NCBI RefSeq assembly: GCF_008806385.1
Contig: NZ_VZZK01000004.1
Coordinates: 26,201 to 90,200 of the forward strand
Direction of reading: 5' to 3'
DNA: 64,000 nucleotides
Source: Methylobacterium soli
GTDB lineage: Bacteria; Pseudomonadota; Alphaproteobacteria; Rhizobiales; Beijerinckiaceae
This document shows positions 54,748-63,371 of the stretch, in pieces; the stretch's first letter is position 1; each line of letters starts with the position of its first letter. The notes beneath the pieces were generated by a model. The model did not search any database. It had not been told where the DNA came from and saw nothing but the letters and a program-made list of their open reading frames with translations. Made by a program: the position numbers and the translations under genes.

Positions 54748-55253
54748 GGGTCACGCGGACTGGGCGGCCTAACAAGGTCCAGTGCACGAATGACCGCTTT
54801 GGAGTTCCTGCCCGAACCGGCTGAATGGCGGCAAAGGGCGCGAAGCGGCCGGCCGAAGCTGGCCGAAAGCCGTCGGTCCGCTTCGAGGACCTGATCGTCA
54901 GTAAGCGGACGTCCGGCGTGGCTCAGGTGAAGGGCTCAAAGTGACCGTTGCCGACCTCCGGCGTTGCTGGTTCGCGAGTCCGCTTGGGAGGTAAAGGCGG
55001 ACGTGGCATTTGCGAATACAAAGTCAGCATGGCGCTGTGCATCGAGAGACCCTGTGCAGCATGGCAGCGCATCGGATCAAGCCGCACCTCGTATACTCGA
55101 ACTGCCTGACTCAACAGACGAGCGACTCAGGCTCGCTACCGAGGCTGGCGCATCAAAATTGCGGTGCTGATGGCTCGAATGTAGCGCCGTGCTCAGGGAG
55201 GGGTCGGGTCGGACGGATCCAACATCTGACACTGCCCCCTGGAACATCGACTC
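54748..55253. other. Intergenic stretch with repeat, no supported gene
   Basis: About 500 bp between the IS3-family element and the SDR gene. It holds a full copy of dispersed repeat D and no recognisable gene. The 55000-55250 part is less GC-rich than the surroundings. Confidence 0.45.
54789..54946 (+). repeat. Dispersed repeat D, longest copy
   Basis: An approximately 158 bp non-coding element. The front has CCCGAACCGGCTGAATGGCG (shared with 16385-16440), the middle GCGGCCGGCCGAAGCTGGCC then GAAAGC (shared with 59821-59925), and the tail GTGGCTCAGGTGAAGG then GTGACC (shared with 36681-36728 and 59821-59925). It is the only copy that joins all three parts. Confidence 0.6.
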
Positions 55254-56039
55254 TCAGATGCCTCGGATGAGTCCGCCGTCGATCCGAATCTTCGCACCGG
55301 TCACGTAGGACGCGCGGGCGCTGGCCAGAAAGGCCACGACATCCGCGAACTCCTCTGGCTTGCCGTACCGGCCTGCCGGGATCGTCGTGACCACCGCCTT
55401 CGCGACCTCGTCCCTCGTCGCCCCCGTGCGGGCAGCAGCGGCATCGTCGAGCTGATCGACGCGCTCCGTATGGATGCGGCCCGGCAGCACGACGTTCACC
55501 GTCACGCCCTGTGCCGCGACTTCCGCCGCCAGGGTCTTCGACCACCCAACCACTGCGGCGCGCACACCGTTGGACAGGGCGAGCCGCGGGATGGGCTGAT
55601 CGACGCCCGAGGACGCAATCGTGACGATTCGGCCCCAGCCACGCTCCGTCATCTGCGGAAGCAAGCCCTGAACGAGGTGGAACAGGTTCGCGGCCATCGC
55701 TTCGAAATGCGCCATCCAATCGCTGCGGCTCGTGTCCCGCGCCTCTCCCGGGGGTGGACCGCCGGAATTGCCGATCACGATGTCCACGCCGCCGCTCGTG
55801 CGCAGCGAAGAGACGAGCGCGTCCACCGAGGTGATGTTCGCCAGATCGACAGCTACCGCTTCGACCTGCGAGCGGCGCTCCTGCGGCATCGCTTCAATCC
55901 AGCCCGCGAGCGCGTCGGCATTGCGGGCGGCCGCCACGACGGTCGCTCCCTCTTCCGCGAGCGTCCGCGCGATCGCGGCGCCGAGCCCGCGGCTGGCGCC
56001 GATCACCAGGGCCCGCTTTCCGGCAAGTCCAAGGTCCAT
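55254..56039 (-). CDS. SDR family oxidoreductase
   Basis: A 261-residue classical short-chain dehydrogenase. Cofactor motif GASRGLGAAIARTLAEEGA is at about 14-32. The substrate-site serine lies in TIASSGV. The Tyr-x-x-x-Lys position is atypical: after ASSGVDQPIPRLALSNGV the usual YxxxK tyrosine is not visible, as in a subgroup annotated as 3-oxoacyl-ACP reductase-like proteins. The C-terminal YVTGAKIRIDGGLIRGI is standard. The ATG at 56039 has GGAGGAAGAC upstream. Catalytic competence is uncertain because of the tyrosine. Confidence 0.83.
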   Translation of the reverse strand: MDLGLAGKRALVIGASRGLGAAIARTLAEEGATVVAAARNADALAGWIEAMPQERRSQVEAVAVDLANITSVDALVSSLRTSGGVDIVIGNSGGPPPGEARDTSRSDWMAHFEAMAANLFHLVQGLLPQMTERGWGRIVTIASSGVDQPIPRLALSNGVRAAVVGWSKTLAAEVAAQGVTVNVVLPGRIHTERVDQLDDAAAARTGATRDEVAKAVVTTIPAGRYGKPEEFADVVAFLASARASYVTGAKIRIDGGLIRGI

Positions 56040-56295
56040 TGTCTTCCTCCAGATCATGATCATTGATGCGGGGGCACACGACCCCGTCCGCGTGCCCCCG
56101 AACCGTCCTCCTCGTGTGCGAAGACGGCTGCGAGGTCCCTGAAGCTGCGCAGAGAAGGACTTGGTCGGAAGCTTAGGCCGATCTTGTCAGAGGCGCCGCC
56201 TCGCTTATCATCCGTGGGGCTCGTGGGGAGCCGACCGCCCGCTGCGCCATCCGGGCAGCGGGCAGTCCAAGTCGGGCTTGGCTGGTGCCGGCCCA

Positions 56296-58521
56296 TCAGG
56301 TCGCCTGCAGGGCGGCCTTCACCTTGGCCGGCGTGAACGGTACCGAACGCAGGCGTGCGCCGGTCGCGTCGAAGATCGCGTTCGCGACCGCCGCTGGGAC
56401 GATGGCGGCCGAGGGCTCGCCCGCGCCCCAAGGCTTCTCGGTCGGCCGGTCGATCAGCGCAGTCACCACCTCGGGCACGTCCGGAAAGGTCAGGATCGGG
56501 TAGCTCGCCCAGTCGAGGCTTGTCACCGCGCCCCGGTCGAACGTGACCTCCTCCATCAGCACCCGGCTCACCGTCTGAATGACGTTGCCGTCGAGTTGGT
56601 TGCGCACGCCGTCCGGATTGATGATCTGTCCGCAATCCTGCGCCACGAAGAAGCGCGGCACGCGCACCTGCCCGGTGCTGCGGTTGACCTCCACCTCGGC
56701 GACGCCCGCCACGTAGGTCCGGTTGAGCTCGTACTTCACGTAGGACAAGCCGCGCCCGCGCAGAACGTCGCCGGAAACCTCCTTCACCGGCGAGGGCCGG
56801 GCCTGCCACTGCGCGATCTCGGCCACCCGCTTCAGCACCGCGATGCCGCGCGGGTCCTTGAGCGCGCGCAGGCGGTACTCCAGCGGGTCGGCGCCCGCCG
56901 CCGCCGCGCACTCGTCGAGGAAAGCCTCGTTGGCGTAGGTGTTCTGCATCCGGCCCGGCGTCCGGATCCAGGAGGGTCGAAACGGCGTCGTGGCCAGGCG
57001 GTGGCAGACGGTGCGCACGTTCGGGAAGGCGTAGGGCAGCGCCGAGTTCTGGATGACATTGCCGGGCGCCATCGTGGTCTCGTGCGGCAGCCCGGCGAGA
57101 TCAGCCGCCACCAGCGGCACGTTGCCGGCCGCGCCCTCCGGCACGTGGAACTGCGAGGACCAAGCGGCGACGTTGCCCTCGCCGTCGAGCCCCGCCTTCA
57201 GGTCGATCAGCGTCGGCGGTTCCTTCGGGTCCCAGCCATGTTCATCGGCGCGCGACCACTGCACCCGCACTGGCCGGCCGACCGCGCGGGCGAGCAGTGC
57301 CGCATCGCCCGCGGCGTCCTCGTGGCCGTTACGGCCGTAGCAGCCCTACCCCTCGACGTAGATGCAGCGCACGGCCTCGGGCGCGAGACCGGCCATTGCC
57401 GCGAGCTGCTTGCGGAGCGCATGCGTCATCTGCGAGGCCGTCCAGCAGGTGAGCAGCCCGTCCTTGAACTCCGCGATCGCGCATGAGGGCCCGATTGAGC
57501 CGTGGGTGTGGATGGCGAAGTCGTAGCTCGCCTCCAGAACGCGGGCGGCCTTGCCAAGCGCCGCATCGGCATCGCCTGTGCTGCTGGTGACGTCATCCTT
57601 CGTCACCTTGGTGGCGCGAACGTGCTGCCAGAGCTTGTCCTGCTCCGGCAGGCCCTCCCATTTCGACCAGGTCGCCTTGATCTGCCCGGCCCCCTTCGCG
57701 GCCGCCCACTCCTTCTCGGCGACGACCGCCAGGAAATTGCCCTGGCGCACCACTTGGATCAGGCCCGGAATGCCGGCGACCGAGGCCTCGTCCACGCTCT
57801 GCAGGTCCGCCCCGATGGCTGGCGGCCGGACCACGCGGGCATGCACCATGCCGGGCACGCGGTAATCCTGCATGTAGGTGAAGCGGCCACTCACCTTGTC
57901 GGGAATGTCGATCCGAGCCACCGACTTGCCCACGAGCGCGAAGGTGGCGGGGTCCTTGGTGGCGACGGCCGGGTCGACCTTCAGGTCGAGGCGTCCGTCC
58001 TTCACGAGCTCAGCGTAGGTGATGCCCGCACCGCCGGCCTTCGGCCGCACAGCGCCGTTCTCGCTTACCAGCGTCTCGGTCGGCACGCGGAGCCGCTCGC
58101 TCGCGAGTTGCACGAGCCGGGCGCGCGCCGTCGCGGCCGCCTGCCGGATCTCGACGCCGCCCTTCTGGATCGAGAGGCTGCCGTAGGTTGGGCCCTGGTC
58201 GGGGGTCAGCGCCGTGTCGCCCTGCACGAACGTGACGCGGTCGAGCGGCAGGTCGAGCTCCTCGGCCGCAATCTGCGCCATCGCGGTCTCGATGCCGGTG
58301 CCGAGATCGACCTTGCCGGAGAAGATCGTGGCGCGGCCATCGGCGCCCAGCGCCAGGAAGCTGTCCACTTGGTCCGGTGCGATCGGCTTAGAGAACCCGT
58401 TGGTGACGACCGGCGCGAAGGCCTGCGCGTGGGCGGCGCGGCTGCCGGAGAGCGAAAAGCCGACCACGAGCGCGCCGCCCTGAAGGAGCAGGCTGCGGCG
58501 CGAGAGTGTGGGTGCGTTCAT
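56296..58521 (-). pseudogene. Molybdopterin-binding oxidoreductase large subunit with in-frame amber stop
   Basis: Xanthine dehydrogenase/isoquinoline 1-oxidoreductase-type large subunit, 741 codons. It begins with a Tat signal (MNAPTLSRRSLLLQGGALVV) for folded export, then FSGKVDLGTGIETAMAQIAA and the other molybdopterin-contact blocks. A TAG at 57346-57348 splits the frame: CIYVEG is followed by TAG and then GCYGRNGHEDAAGDAALLAR in the same frame; relatives have a serine there, so one C-to-A change (TCG to TAG) would explain it. The downstream part is complete (VAQDCGQIINPDGVRNQLDG). It is inactive unless the amber codon is read through or is a sequencing error. Confidence 0.85.
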
Positions 58522-58535
58522 GGCTGCAGCCTCCC

Positions 58536-59006
58536 TCAGAGCGTGCCGGCGGCGCGCTGGACGGCGCGCACGATCCGCAGGTGGGTGCCGCAGCGGCAGA
58601 GGTTCTGGGCCAGCGCATGCCGGATCGCGGCCTCGTCGGGCTTCGGGGTCTCGTTGAGGAGGGCGGCCGACTGCATGATCATGCCGTTGATGCAGTAGCC
58701 GCACTGCGCGGCCTGCTCCTCGATGAAGGCCGCCTGCACCGGATGAAGCGTGCCCGGACCGCCGAGGCCCTCGAGGGTTATAATCTTCGCCCCCGGCTTC
58801 AGGCTCGAGACCGGGGTGATGCAGGAGCGCACCGCCTGCCCGTCGACATGGACCGTGCAGGAGCCGCACTGGCCCAGCCCGCAGCCGAAACGCGGGCCGT
58901 GCAGGCCGAGATCGTCGCGCAGCACATAGAGGAGCGGCGTTTCGGGATCGTCCACGGTCACGCGCGCGGCGCGCCCGTTCACGTCCAACGACATAGGCTG
59001 CGCCAT
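58536..59006 (-). CDS. (2Fe-2S)-binding subunit of molybdenum hydroxylase
   Basis: A 156-residue iron-sulfur subunit that passes electrons from the molybdenum centre. The first cluster is bound by Cys42, Cys47, Cys50 and Cys62 (FGCGLGQCGSC). The second is bound by Cys102, Cys105, Cys137 and Cys139 (QCGYCINGM, NLCRCGTH). All eight ligands are present. Its stop is 14 bp before the large-subunit start, so they form an operon. No FAD subunit is present, as in isoquinoline 1-oxidoreductase-type (IorAB) enzymes, which use a cytochrome acceptor. Confidence 0.9.
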   Translation of the reverse strand: MAQPMSLDVNGRAARVTVDDPETPLLYVLRDDLGLHGPRFGCGLGQCGSCTVHVDGQAVRSCITPVSSLKPGAKIITLEGLGGPGTLHPVQAAFIEEQAAQCGYCINGMIMQSAALLNETPKPDEAAIRHALAQNLCRCGTHLRIVRAVQRAAGTL

Positions 59007-59142
59007 GGAGTGTCTCCCTGGAACTATTCTCGTATGCGGGGCCTATACCCTGCGTTGAGCCGGGGCAACGCGACCGCGTGACAGCAAACGTCCATTCGCT
59101 GCCTGCGATCCCGGTTTGGTTCGGCGTCATTAGGGAGGCCCC

Positions 59143-59739
59143 ATGTCCTGGCGCAGCCGCAGCCGTTTCGTCCCCGCGTTCGCGCTCGTGCTTGTTGCGG
59201 GCCAGACAGCTGCAGCCGAATCGGTCGCGCAGGATTGGCCGGAGCCTGCACGCAAGGTCGCGGTTGCGATCATGGACAAGTACGGCCCTCCGCAAGAGCG
59301 GACGGCGACCCTTCTGATCTGGTACCGGAATGGACCCTGGATTCGTACCGTGGTGCACAAAGTAGGTGCCGAGCACGACTTTCCAGCTAAGCACAGCGAC
59401 GTGCTGGAACAGAGCCTGCCCTACAAAGTGCCGCTCAATTTCTACAGCGCGGTCGCGACCTTCAACGGAAGTGCAATCCCCGACCGCACGCGGGGCACGC
59501 TCACGGCCTACGGCGCGGGTGAAACCGAGAACGTGCTGAGCCTAAATCTCGCCTGTGCCGTGGTACGGGGCGAGCTGACGCCGGAACAGGCGCGCGAGAA
59601 GCAGGTTGCGGCTGCCCAGGAGCTCAAGGACGGAAGGACGCCCGAGTTGGCCGTGAAGCTGACGGTCGAGCAGCAGCAGGAAGGCGACGTCTCGGACCCA
59701 GACACGGCGATGATCCTGCCGCCCGGCCGCACACCGTAG
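59143..59739 (+). CDS. Secreted hypothetical protein
   Basis: A 198-residue protein with a signal peptide (RSRFVPAFALVLVAGQTAAA, cleavage probably after AAA or AES). The mature part is a single domain (VAVAIMDKYGPPQERTATLL, WYRNGPWIRTVVHK, VLEQSLPYKVPLNFYSAV) with a charged C-terminus. I recognise no named family, though similar periplasmic proteins of unknown function occur in Methylobacterium. It is divergent from the molybdenum-hydroxylase operon, with 136 bp between the starts. Confidence 0.72.
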   Translation: MSWRSRSRFVPAFALVLVAGQTAAAESVAQDWPEPARKVAVAIMDKYGPPQERTATLLIWYRNGPWIRTVVHKVGAEHDFPAKHSDVLEQSLPYKVPLNFYSAVATFNGSAIPDRTRGTLTAYGAGETENVLSLNLACAVVRGELTPEQAREKQVAAAQELKDGRTPELAVKLTVEQQQEGDVSDPDTAMILPPGRTP

Positions 59740-59820
59740 GTGATCACCCCCTTGGTCTCCCTCCGCTTCCATCAAGAGTGGACCTTAGGCACGTAATCCA
59801 GAAGGCCCGGAAGTAACGCT

Positions 59821-59925
59821 GAGCGGCCGGCCGAAGCTGGCCGAAAGCTGCCAGTCCGCCTTGAAGCGGGCAAAGCGGTGGAGCGGACATTCTGCGCGGC
59901 TCAGATGAATGCCTCAGAGTGACCC
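59821..59925 (+). repeat. Dispersed repeat D, copy
   Basis: An approximately 105 bp non-coding copy. GAGCGGCCGGCCGAAGCTGG then CCGAAAGC opens it, and GCGGCTCAGATGAATGCCTC then GTGACCC closes it. It aligns with the middle and tail of the copy at 54789-54946 and lies just after the secreted-protein gene. Confidence 0.6.
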
Positions 59926-60035
59926 TCATGGGCCTTGCGAGCGGCCGCCGTCGCTCGCGTCCATCCGTAGCGCGATCCTGGGGCGAGTTCGATAGGTCGG
60001 TCCAGGGACACGGCCGGTGCACGCAGACCAGGCCT

Positions 60036-60781
60036 TCAACCAGTGAGCACGTTCCCGCTGAACATGCCGCCCCGGAAGACCGGCGCCCCCGGATCGGTCG
60101 AGAACAGGACGAGGTCGGCGTCGGAGGCGGCCTGCACCCTCCCGCCGTCCCCCTTCAGGTACGCCGTCTCGCCCACCGCATCGTCAAGCAGCCGACCTCG
60201 ACGTCGCCGCCGAAGACGTGGAGCAAGCGAACCGCGTCGGGCGCCGGGAGCGAAGGCAAGGACAACGCGGACCCGGCCGGAACGTGCGCGTCGGAAACCC
60301 ATGCCTGGGCGCGGACCTCCAGCGGCGCGCCTCCGGGCCCCGCGATGAGGCGCCACTTGCCGTGGCTCAGGACCTCCCGGAACTCGTGAAACTGGACCTT
60401 GGGTTCGAGGTCGGCCGCCCGCGGCCGCAGGAAGATCTGCAACGCCTTGACCGGGCCGTGGTCGAGCATCCGCTCCTCGTGCCGGAAGGTGTGGCCGGCG
60501 TTCATCATCATCATGCGCGTCGCCGTGATCTCCTCCTGGTTGCCGACGGTGTCCCGGTGGAGCATCCGGCCGGCTCGGACGTAGGTCAGGATCTCGTCGT
60601 CGCGATGCGGGTGCATCCCGATGACGTGCCCAGGTGCCACGGTGGCGCGGTCGATGCGACCGATGGCGCCCAGGCCGCTGTCCCCGCCTCCGAGGCTCAG
60701 CCCGGGACGTATGATCTCCACAGCGAAGCCGCGGGCCGGGTCACCCATGCGGTCGCCGCGCCTGAGCTTGGTCACGTCCAT
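60036..60781 (-). pseudogene. Pirin family protein, frameshifted near the C-terminus
   Basis: Bicupin pirin-type protein. From the ATG at 60781 the frame gives MDVTKLRRGDRMGDPARGFA, the metal-binding block IGMHPHRDDEILTYVRAGRM and HTFRHEERMLDHGPVKALQ. It is normal until HVFGGDVEVG, after which it runs into CLTMRWARRRT and stops at 60155. The other frame supplies the expected end: AVGETAYLKGDGGRVQAASD, then LVLFSTDPGAPVFRGGMFSG and a stop at 60036. A single lost base near 60190 explains it. Divergent from the LysR gene, 109 bp apart. Confidence 0.78.
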
Positions 60782-60890
60782 GGTCGTCGTCCTTTTTTCG
60801 TGGGCGTCCTAGCCAGGGAACGTAGCGTCGTCGTGACCGGGACGGTATCGTCCGATCCGGGCAAGCTCCGTCCCGGGAAGCGGAACGCGC

Positions 60891-61757
60891 ATGGACGTCG
60901 ACGACCTGAGGACCTTCGTGGAGGTGGCCGACGCCGGCGGGGTGTCCGCCGCGTCCCGCCGCCTCAACCTGGCGAAGTCGATTGTCAGCCGGCGGCTGCT
61001 GCGGCTGGAGGCCGAACTGGGCACCCAGCTCCTCGCCCGCACCACCCGCGGCGCAGCCCTCACCGAGGCGGGCACGACATTCAGGGACCACGCTGCGAGG
61101 GTGTGCGCGGAGGTGGACGCCGCCCTGGAGGCCATCTCGCCCGGCGGCGAGCTCCGCGGCCTTCTGCGGGTCGCCGTGCCCTCCACGTTCGGCCCGACGC
61201 ATTTCGCGCCGGCCATCGCGGAGCTCACCCGCCGCCACCCGCAGCTGCAGATCAACTGCCGCTACAGCGATCGCTACGTCGACCTTGTCACCGAGGGCTT
61301 CGATTGCGGCATCCGGGTCGGGTACCTGCCGGATTCGAACCTCGTCGCGCGCCGCATCGGGTCCTTCTCCGTGCGGCTGTTCGCGAGCCCGGACTACGTC
61401 GCCGCGCACGGCGCACCCGAGACGCCTGGGGAGGTGCCCGGGCATCCCGCCGTGATGATCGGCACGGAGACTTGGACGTTCAGCGCCGGGGGCAAGTCGT
61501 TCCCCATCCGCCCGACGGGCCGCTTCAAGGCCGATAGTGCGGTGGCTATCGCGGAGGCGACGGCTGCGGGCGCGGGCATCACCGCGCTGCCCGACGTCAT
61601 CGCGGAGCGCTACGTCGCGGCTGCCTCGCTGGTGCCGCTCATGCCGGGCTACGCGCTTCCGTCCATCGGCATGTTCGTGGTGCGCCCCCCGGGACAGCAC
61701 CAGTCGCGCAAGGTGCAGGCGCTCACTGACCTTCTGATCGAGCGCCTCGGCCGCTAA
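60891..61757 (+). CDS. LysR family transcriptional regulator
   Basis: A 288-residue LTTR. The N-terminal winged HTH (MDVDDLRTFVEVADAGGVSA, RRLNLAKSIVSRRLLRLEAE) is followed by the substrate-binding domain (LRVAVPSTFGPTHFAPAIAE, AGAGITALPDVIAERYV). It resembles regulators in the DhaR/GltC-like group. It is divergent from the pirin gene and upstream of an isochorismatase-family hydrolase, a GST and a flavin protein on the same strand; it probably controls the pirin gene and possibly the hydrolase. Confidence 0.9.
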   Translation: MDVDDLRTFVEVADAGGVSAASRRLNLAKSIVSRRLLRLEAELGTQLLARTTRGAALTEAGTTFRDHAARVCAEVDAALEAISPGGELRGLLRVAVPSTFGPTHFAPAIAELTRRHPQLQINCRYSDRYVDLVTEGFDCGIRVGYLPDSNLVARRIGSFSVRLFASPDYVAAHGAPETPGEVPGHPAVMIGTETWTFSAGGKSFPIRPTGRFKADSAVAIAEATAAGAGITALPDVIAERYVAAASLVPLMPGYALPSIGMFVVRPPGQHQSRKVQALTDLLIERLGR

Positions 61758-61895
61758 GCCACACCGCTCCGCCGTCGTCCCGCTTTCAGGGACGGTGAGT
61801 GCCGGAACCGGCGGCTAGTGGTGCAGAGTGGGGGACGGCATCTTCGTGGTGTCAAGCGGTTCCGGAGCGGGGCCGCCACACCGAAGGAGAACGCC

Positions 61896-62513
61896 ATGCC
61901 CTACGAGAGATTGACCGCCGAGAACGCCGCCGTCCTGTTCGTCGACCACCAGACCGGGCTCGCCAACGGCGTGCAGACCCAGACGCCCGCCGACTTCCTC
62001 AACAACGTGAAGGCCCTCGTCACCATCGCGCAGATCTACAAGCTGCCGGCCATCATCACGACCAGCGCGGCCGACGGCCCGAACGGACCAGTCTTGCCGG
62101 TCGTCGCCCAGGGCCTGCCCAACGCGACCGTCGTGCACCGGCCGGGTGAGATCAACGCCTTCGACAACACCGACTTCGCCGCCGCCGTGAAGGCGACCGG
62201 CCGCAGGAAGCTCCTGATCGCCGGCATCTCGACCGAGGTCTGCGTGGCCTTCGCGGCGCTCGCGGCCCGCGAGGCGGGCTATGACGTCTACGCGGTGCTC
62301 GACGCCTCGGGCACCTGGAGCAAGCTCGTCGAGGAGGCGGCCATCGCCCGCATGGTGCAGGCCGGCGTCGTGCCGATCACCTGGGTGGCGGTGGGCGCGG
62401 AACTCCTCGGCCACTGGCAGTCCGACGCCGGCGAGGCGCACGCCAAGCTGATGGGCGACCACCTGCCCTTCGCCGGCAACATCTACGCGAGCTTCCTAGC
62501 CGCGAAGGGCTAG
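61896..62513 (+). CDS. Isochorismatase-family hydrolase (YcaC-like)
   Basis: A 205-residue cysteine hydrolase. Triad Asp17 (AAVLFVDHQTG) and Cys116 (GISTEVCVAFAALAARE) are visible; the third member, a lysine, lies in the middle of the fold and cannot be placed by eye. The family hydrolyses small amides or imines such as nicotinamide; YcaC-like members have unknown substrates. GAAGGAGA lies upstream of the ATG at 61896. It is oriented with the LysR gene. Confidence 0.88.
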   Translation: MPYERLTAENAAVLFVDHQTGLANGVQTQTPADFLNNVKALVTIAQIYKLPAIITTSAADGPNGPVLPVVAQGLPNATVVHRPGEINAFDNTDFAAAVKATGRRKLLIAGISTEVCVAFAALAAREAGYDVYAVLDASGTWSKLVEEAAIARMVQAGVVPITWVAVGAELLGHWQSDAGEAHAKLMGDHLPFAGNIYASFLAAKG

Positions 62514-62694
62514 GCGTGACCGTCGGGAGGGACCGGTCCCCATCGCTCGGTGACGGCCGGCCCCTCGCTCCTGATTATTCCGCTCGCGACAACAATGAAC
62601 TGACGAAAGCGAGCATTCTCGCCGTGGTCCATCCGGGACACCTTCTCCCTGCGGCTCGGGACTTTACCCGGCCACGAAGTCAGGGAACGCGGTC

Positions 62695-63312
62695 ATGAAG
62701 CTCTACCATCACCCCCTCTCGGGCCACGCGCACCGGGCCCGCCTGTTCCTCTCCCTGCTCGGCGTGCCCCACGAGGCGATCGAGGTCGACCTGAAGGCAG
62801 GCGCCCACAAGCGGCCCGAGTTCCTCGCCCTCAACCCGTTCGGGCAGGTGCCGGTGCTCGACGACGAGGGCACCGTCGTCTTGGACTCGAACGCCATCCT
62901 CGTCTACGTGGCGCGCAAGCTCGGGCGGGCCGACTGGCTGCCGGAGGACGCCCAGGGCGAGGCCGCCGTGCAGCGGTGGCTGTCGGTGGCGGCCGGCGAG
63001 CTCGCCTACGGCCCGGCCGCCGCGCGGCTCGTCACTGTGTTCGGCGCGAAGTTCAACCCGGAGGAGGTGATCGGCCGGGCTCACACTCTTCTCAGTCGCC
63101 TGGAGGCGCATCTCGCCGGTCGGGACTGGCTGGTCGGCGAGCGCCCCACCATCGCGGACATCGCGCTCTACAGCTACCTGGCGCGCGCGCCCGAGGGGAA
63201 CGTCGACCTCTCAGGCTACGCCAAAGTCAACGCATTCCTCCGCCGCATCGAGGCCCTACCGGGCTTCCTTCCCTTCGTCCAGACGCCCGCCGGCCTGACG
63301 GCCGCCGCGTGA
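62695..63312 (+). CDS. Glutathione S-transferase family protein
   Basis: A 205-residue GST. The thioredoxin-like N-terminal domain has [20 protein letters not shown], and the glutathione-contact [20 protein letters not shown] includes the SNAI motif with cis-Pro in QVPVL. The all-helical C-terminal domain ([18 protein letters not shown]) is complete. It probably conjugates or reduces electrophiles. It follows the isochorismatase-family gene after 181 bp and precedes a flavin-binding gene. Confidence 0.9.
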   Translation: MKLYHHPLSGHAHRARLFLSLLGVPHEAIEVDLKAGAHKRPEFLALNPFGQVPVLDDEGTVVLDSNAILVYVARKLGRADWLPEDAQGEAAVQRWLSVAAGELAYGPAAARLVTVFGAKFNPEEVIGRAHTLLSRLEAHLAGRDWLVGERPTIADIALYSYLARAPEGNVDLSGYAKVNAFLRRIEALPGFLPFVQTPAGLTAAA

Positions 63313-63319
63313 CCTTGCG

Positions 63320-63351
63320 GGTCGGGGCGCGCCGGTGGGCGCGCCCCGACC
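63320..63351 (+). terminator. Perfect 14-bp hairpin after the GST gene
   Basis: GGTCGGGGCGCGCC, a four-base GGTG loop, then GGCGCGCCCCGACC. The stem is perfect and GC-rich, with no T-run after it. It sits seven bases after the GST stop and 20 bases before the next start, so it may be a terminator, an attenuator or an mRNA-stabilising element. Confidence 0.5.
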
Positions 63352-63371
63352 GTACCAGACGGGAGTGCATC

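Noticed and set aside
57346..57348. Possible UAG recoding in this organism
   Set aside because: Many genes here end normally in TAG and no special tRNA or recoding signal is visible; mutation or sequencing error is simpler.
56161..57486. 441-residue plus-strand frame
   Set aside because: Antisense to the molybdenum hydroxylase large subunit; composition rich in Arg/Gly/His, no domain.
60218..61537. 439-residue plus-strand frame
   Set aside because: Shadow of the pirin and LysR genes, no domain.
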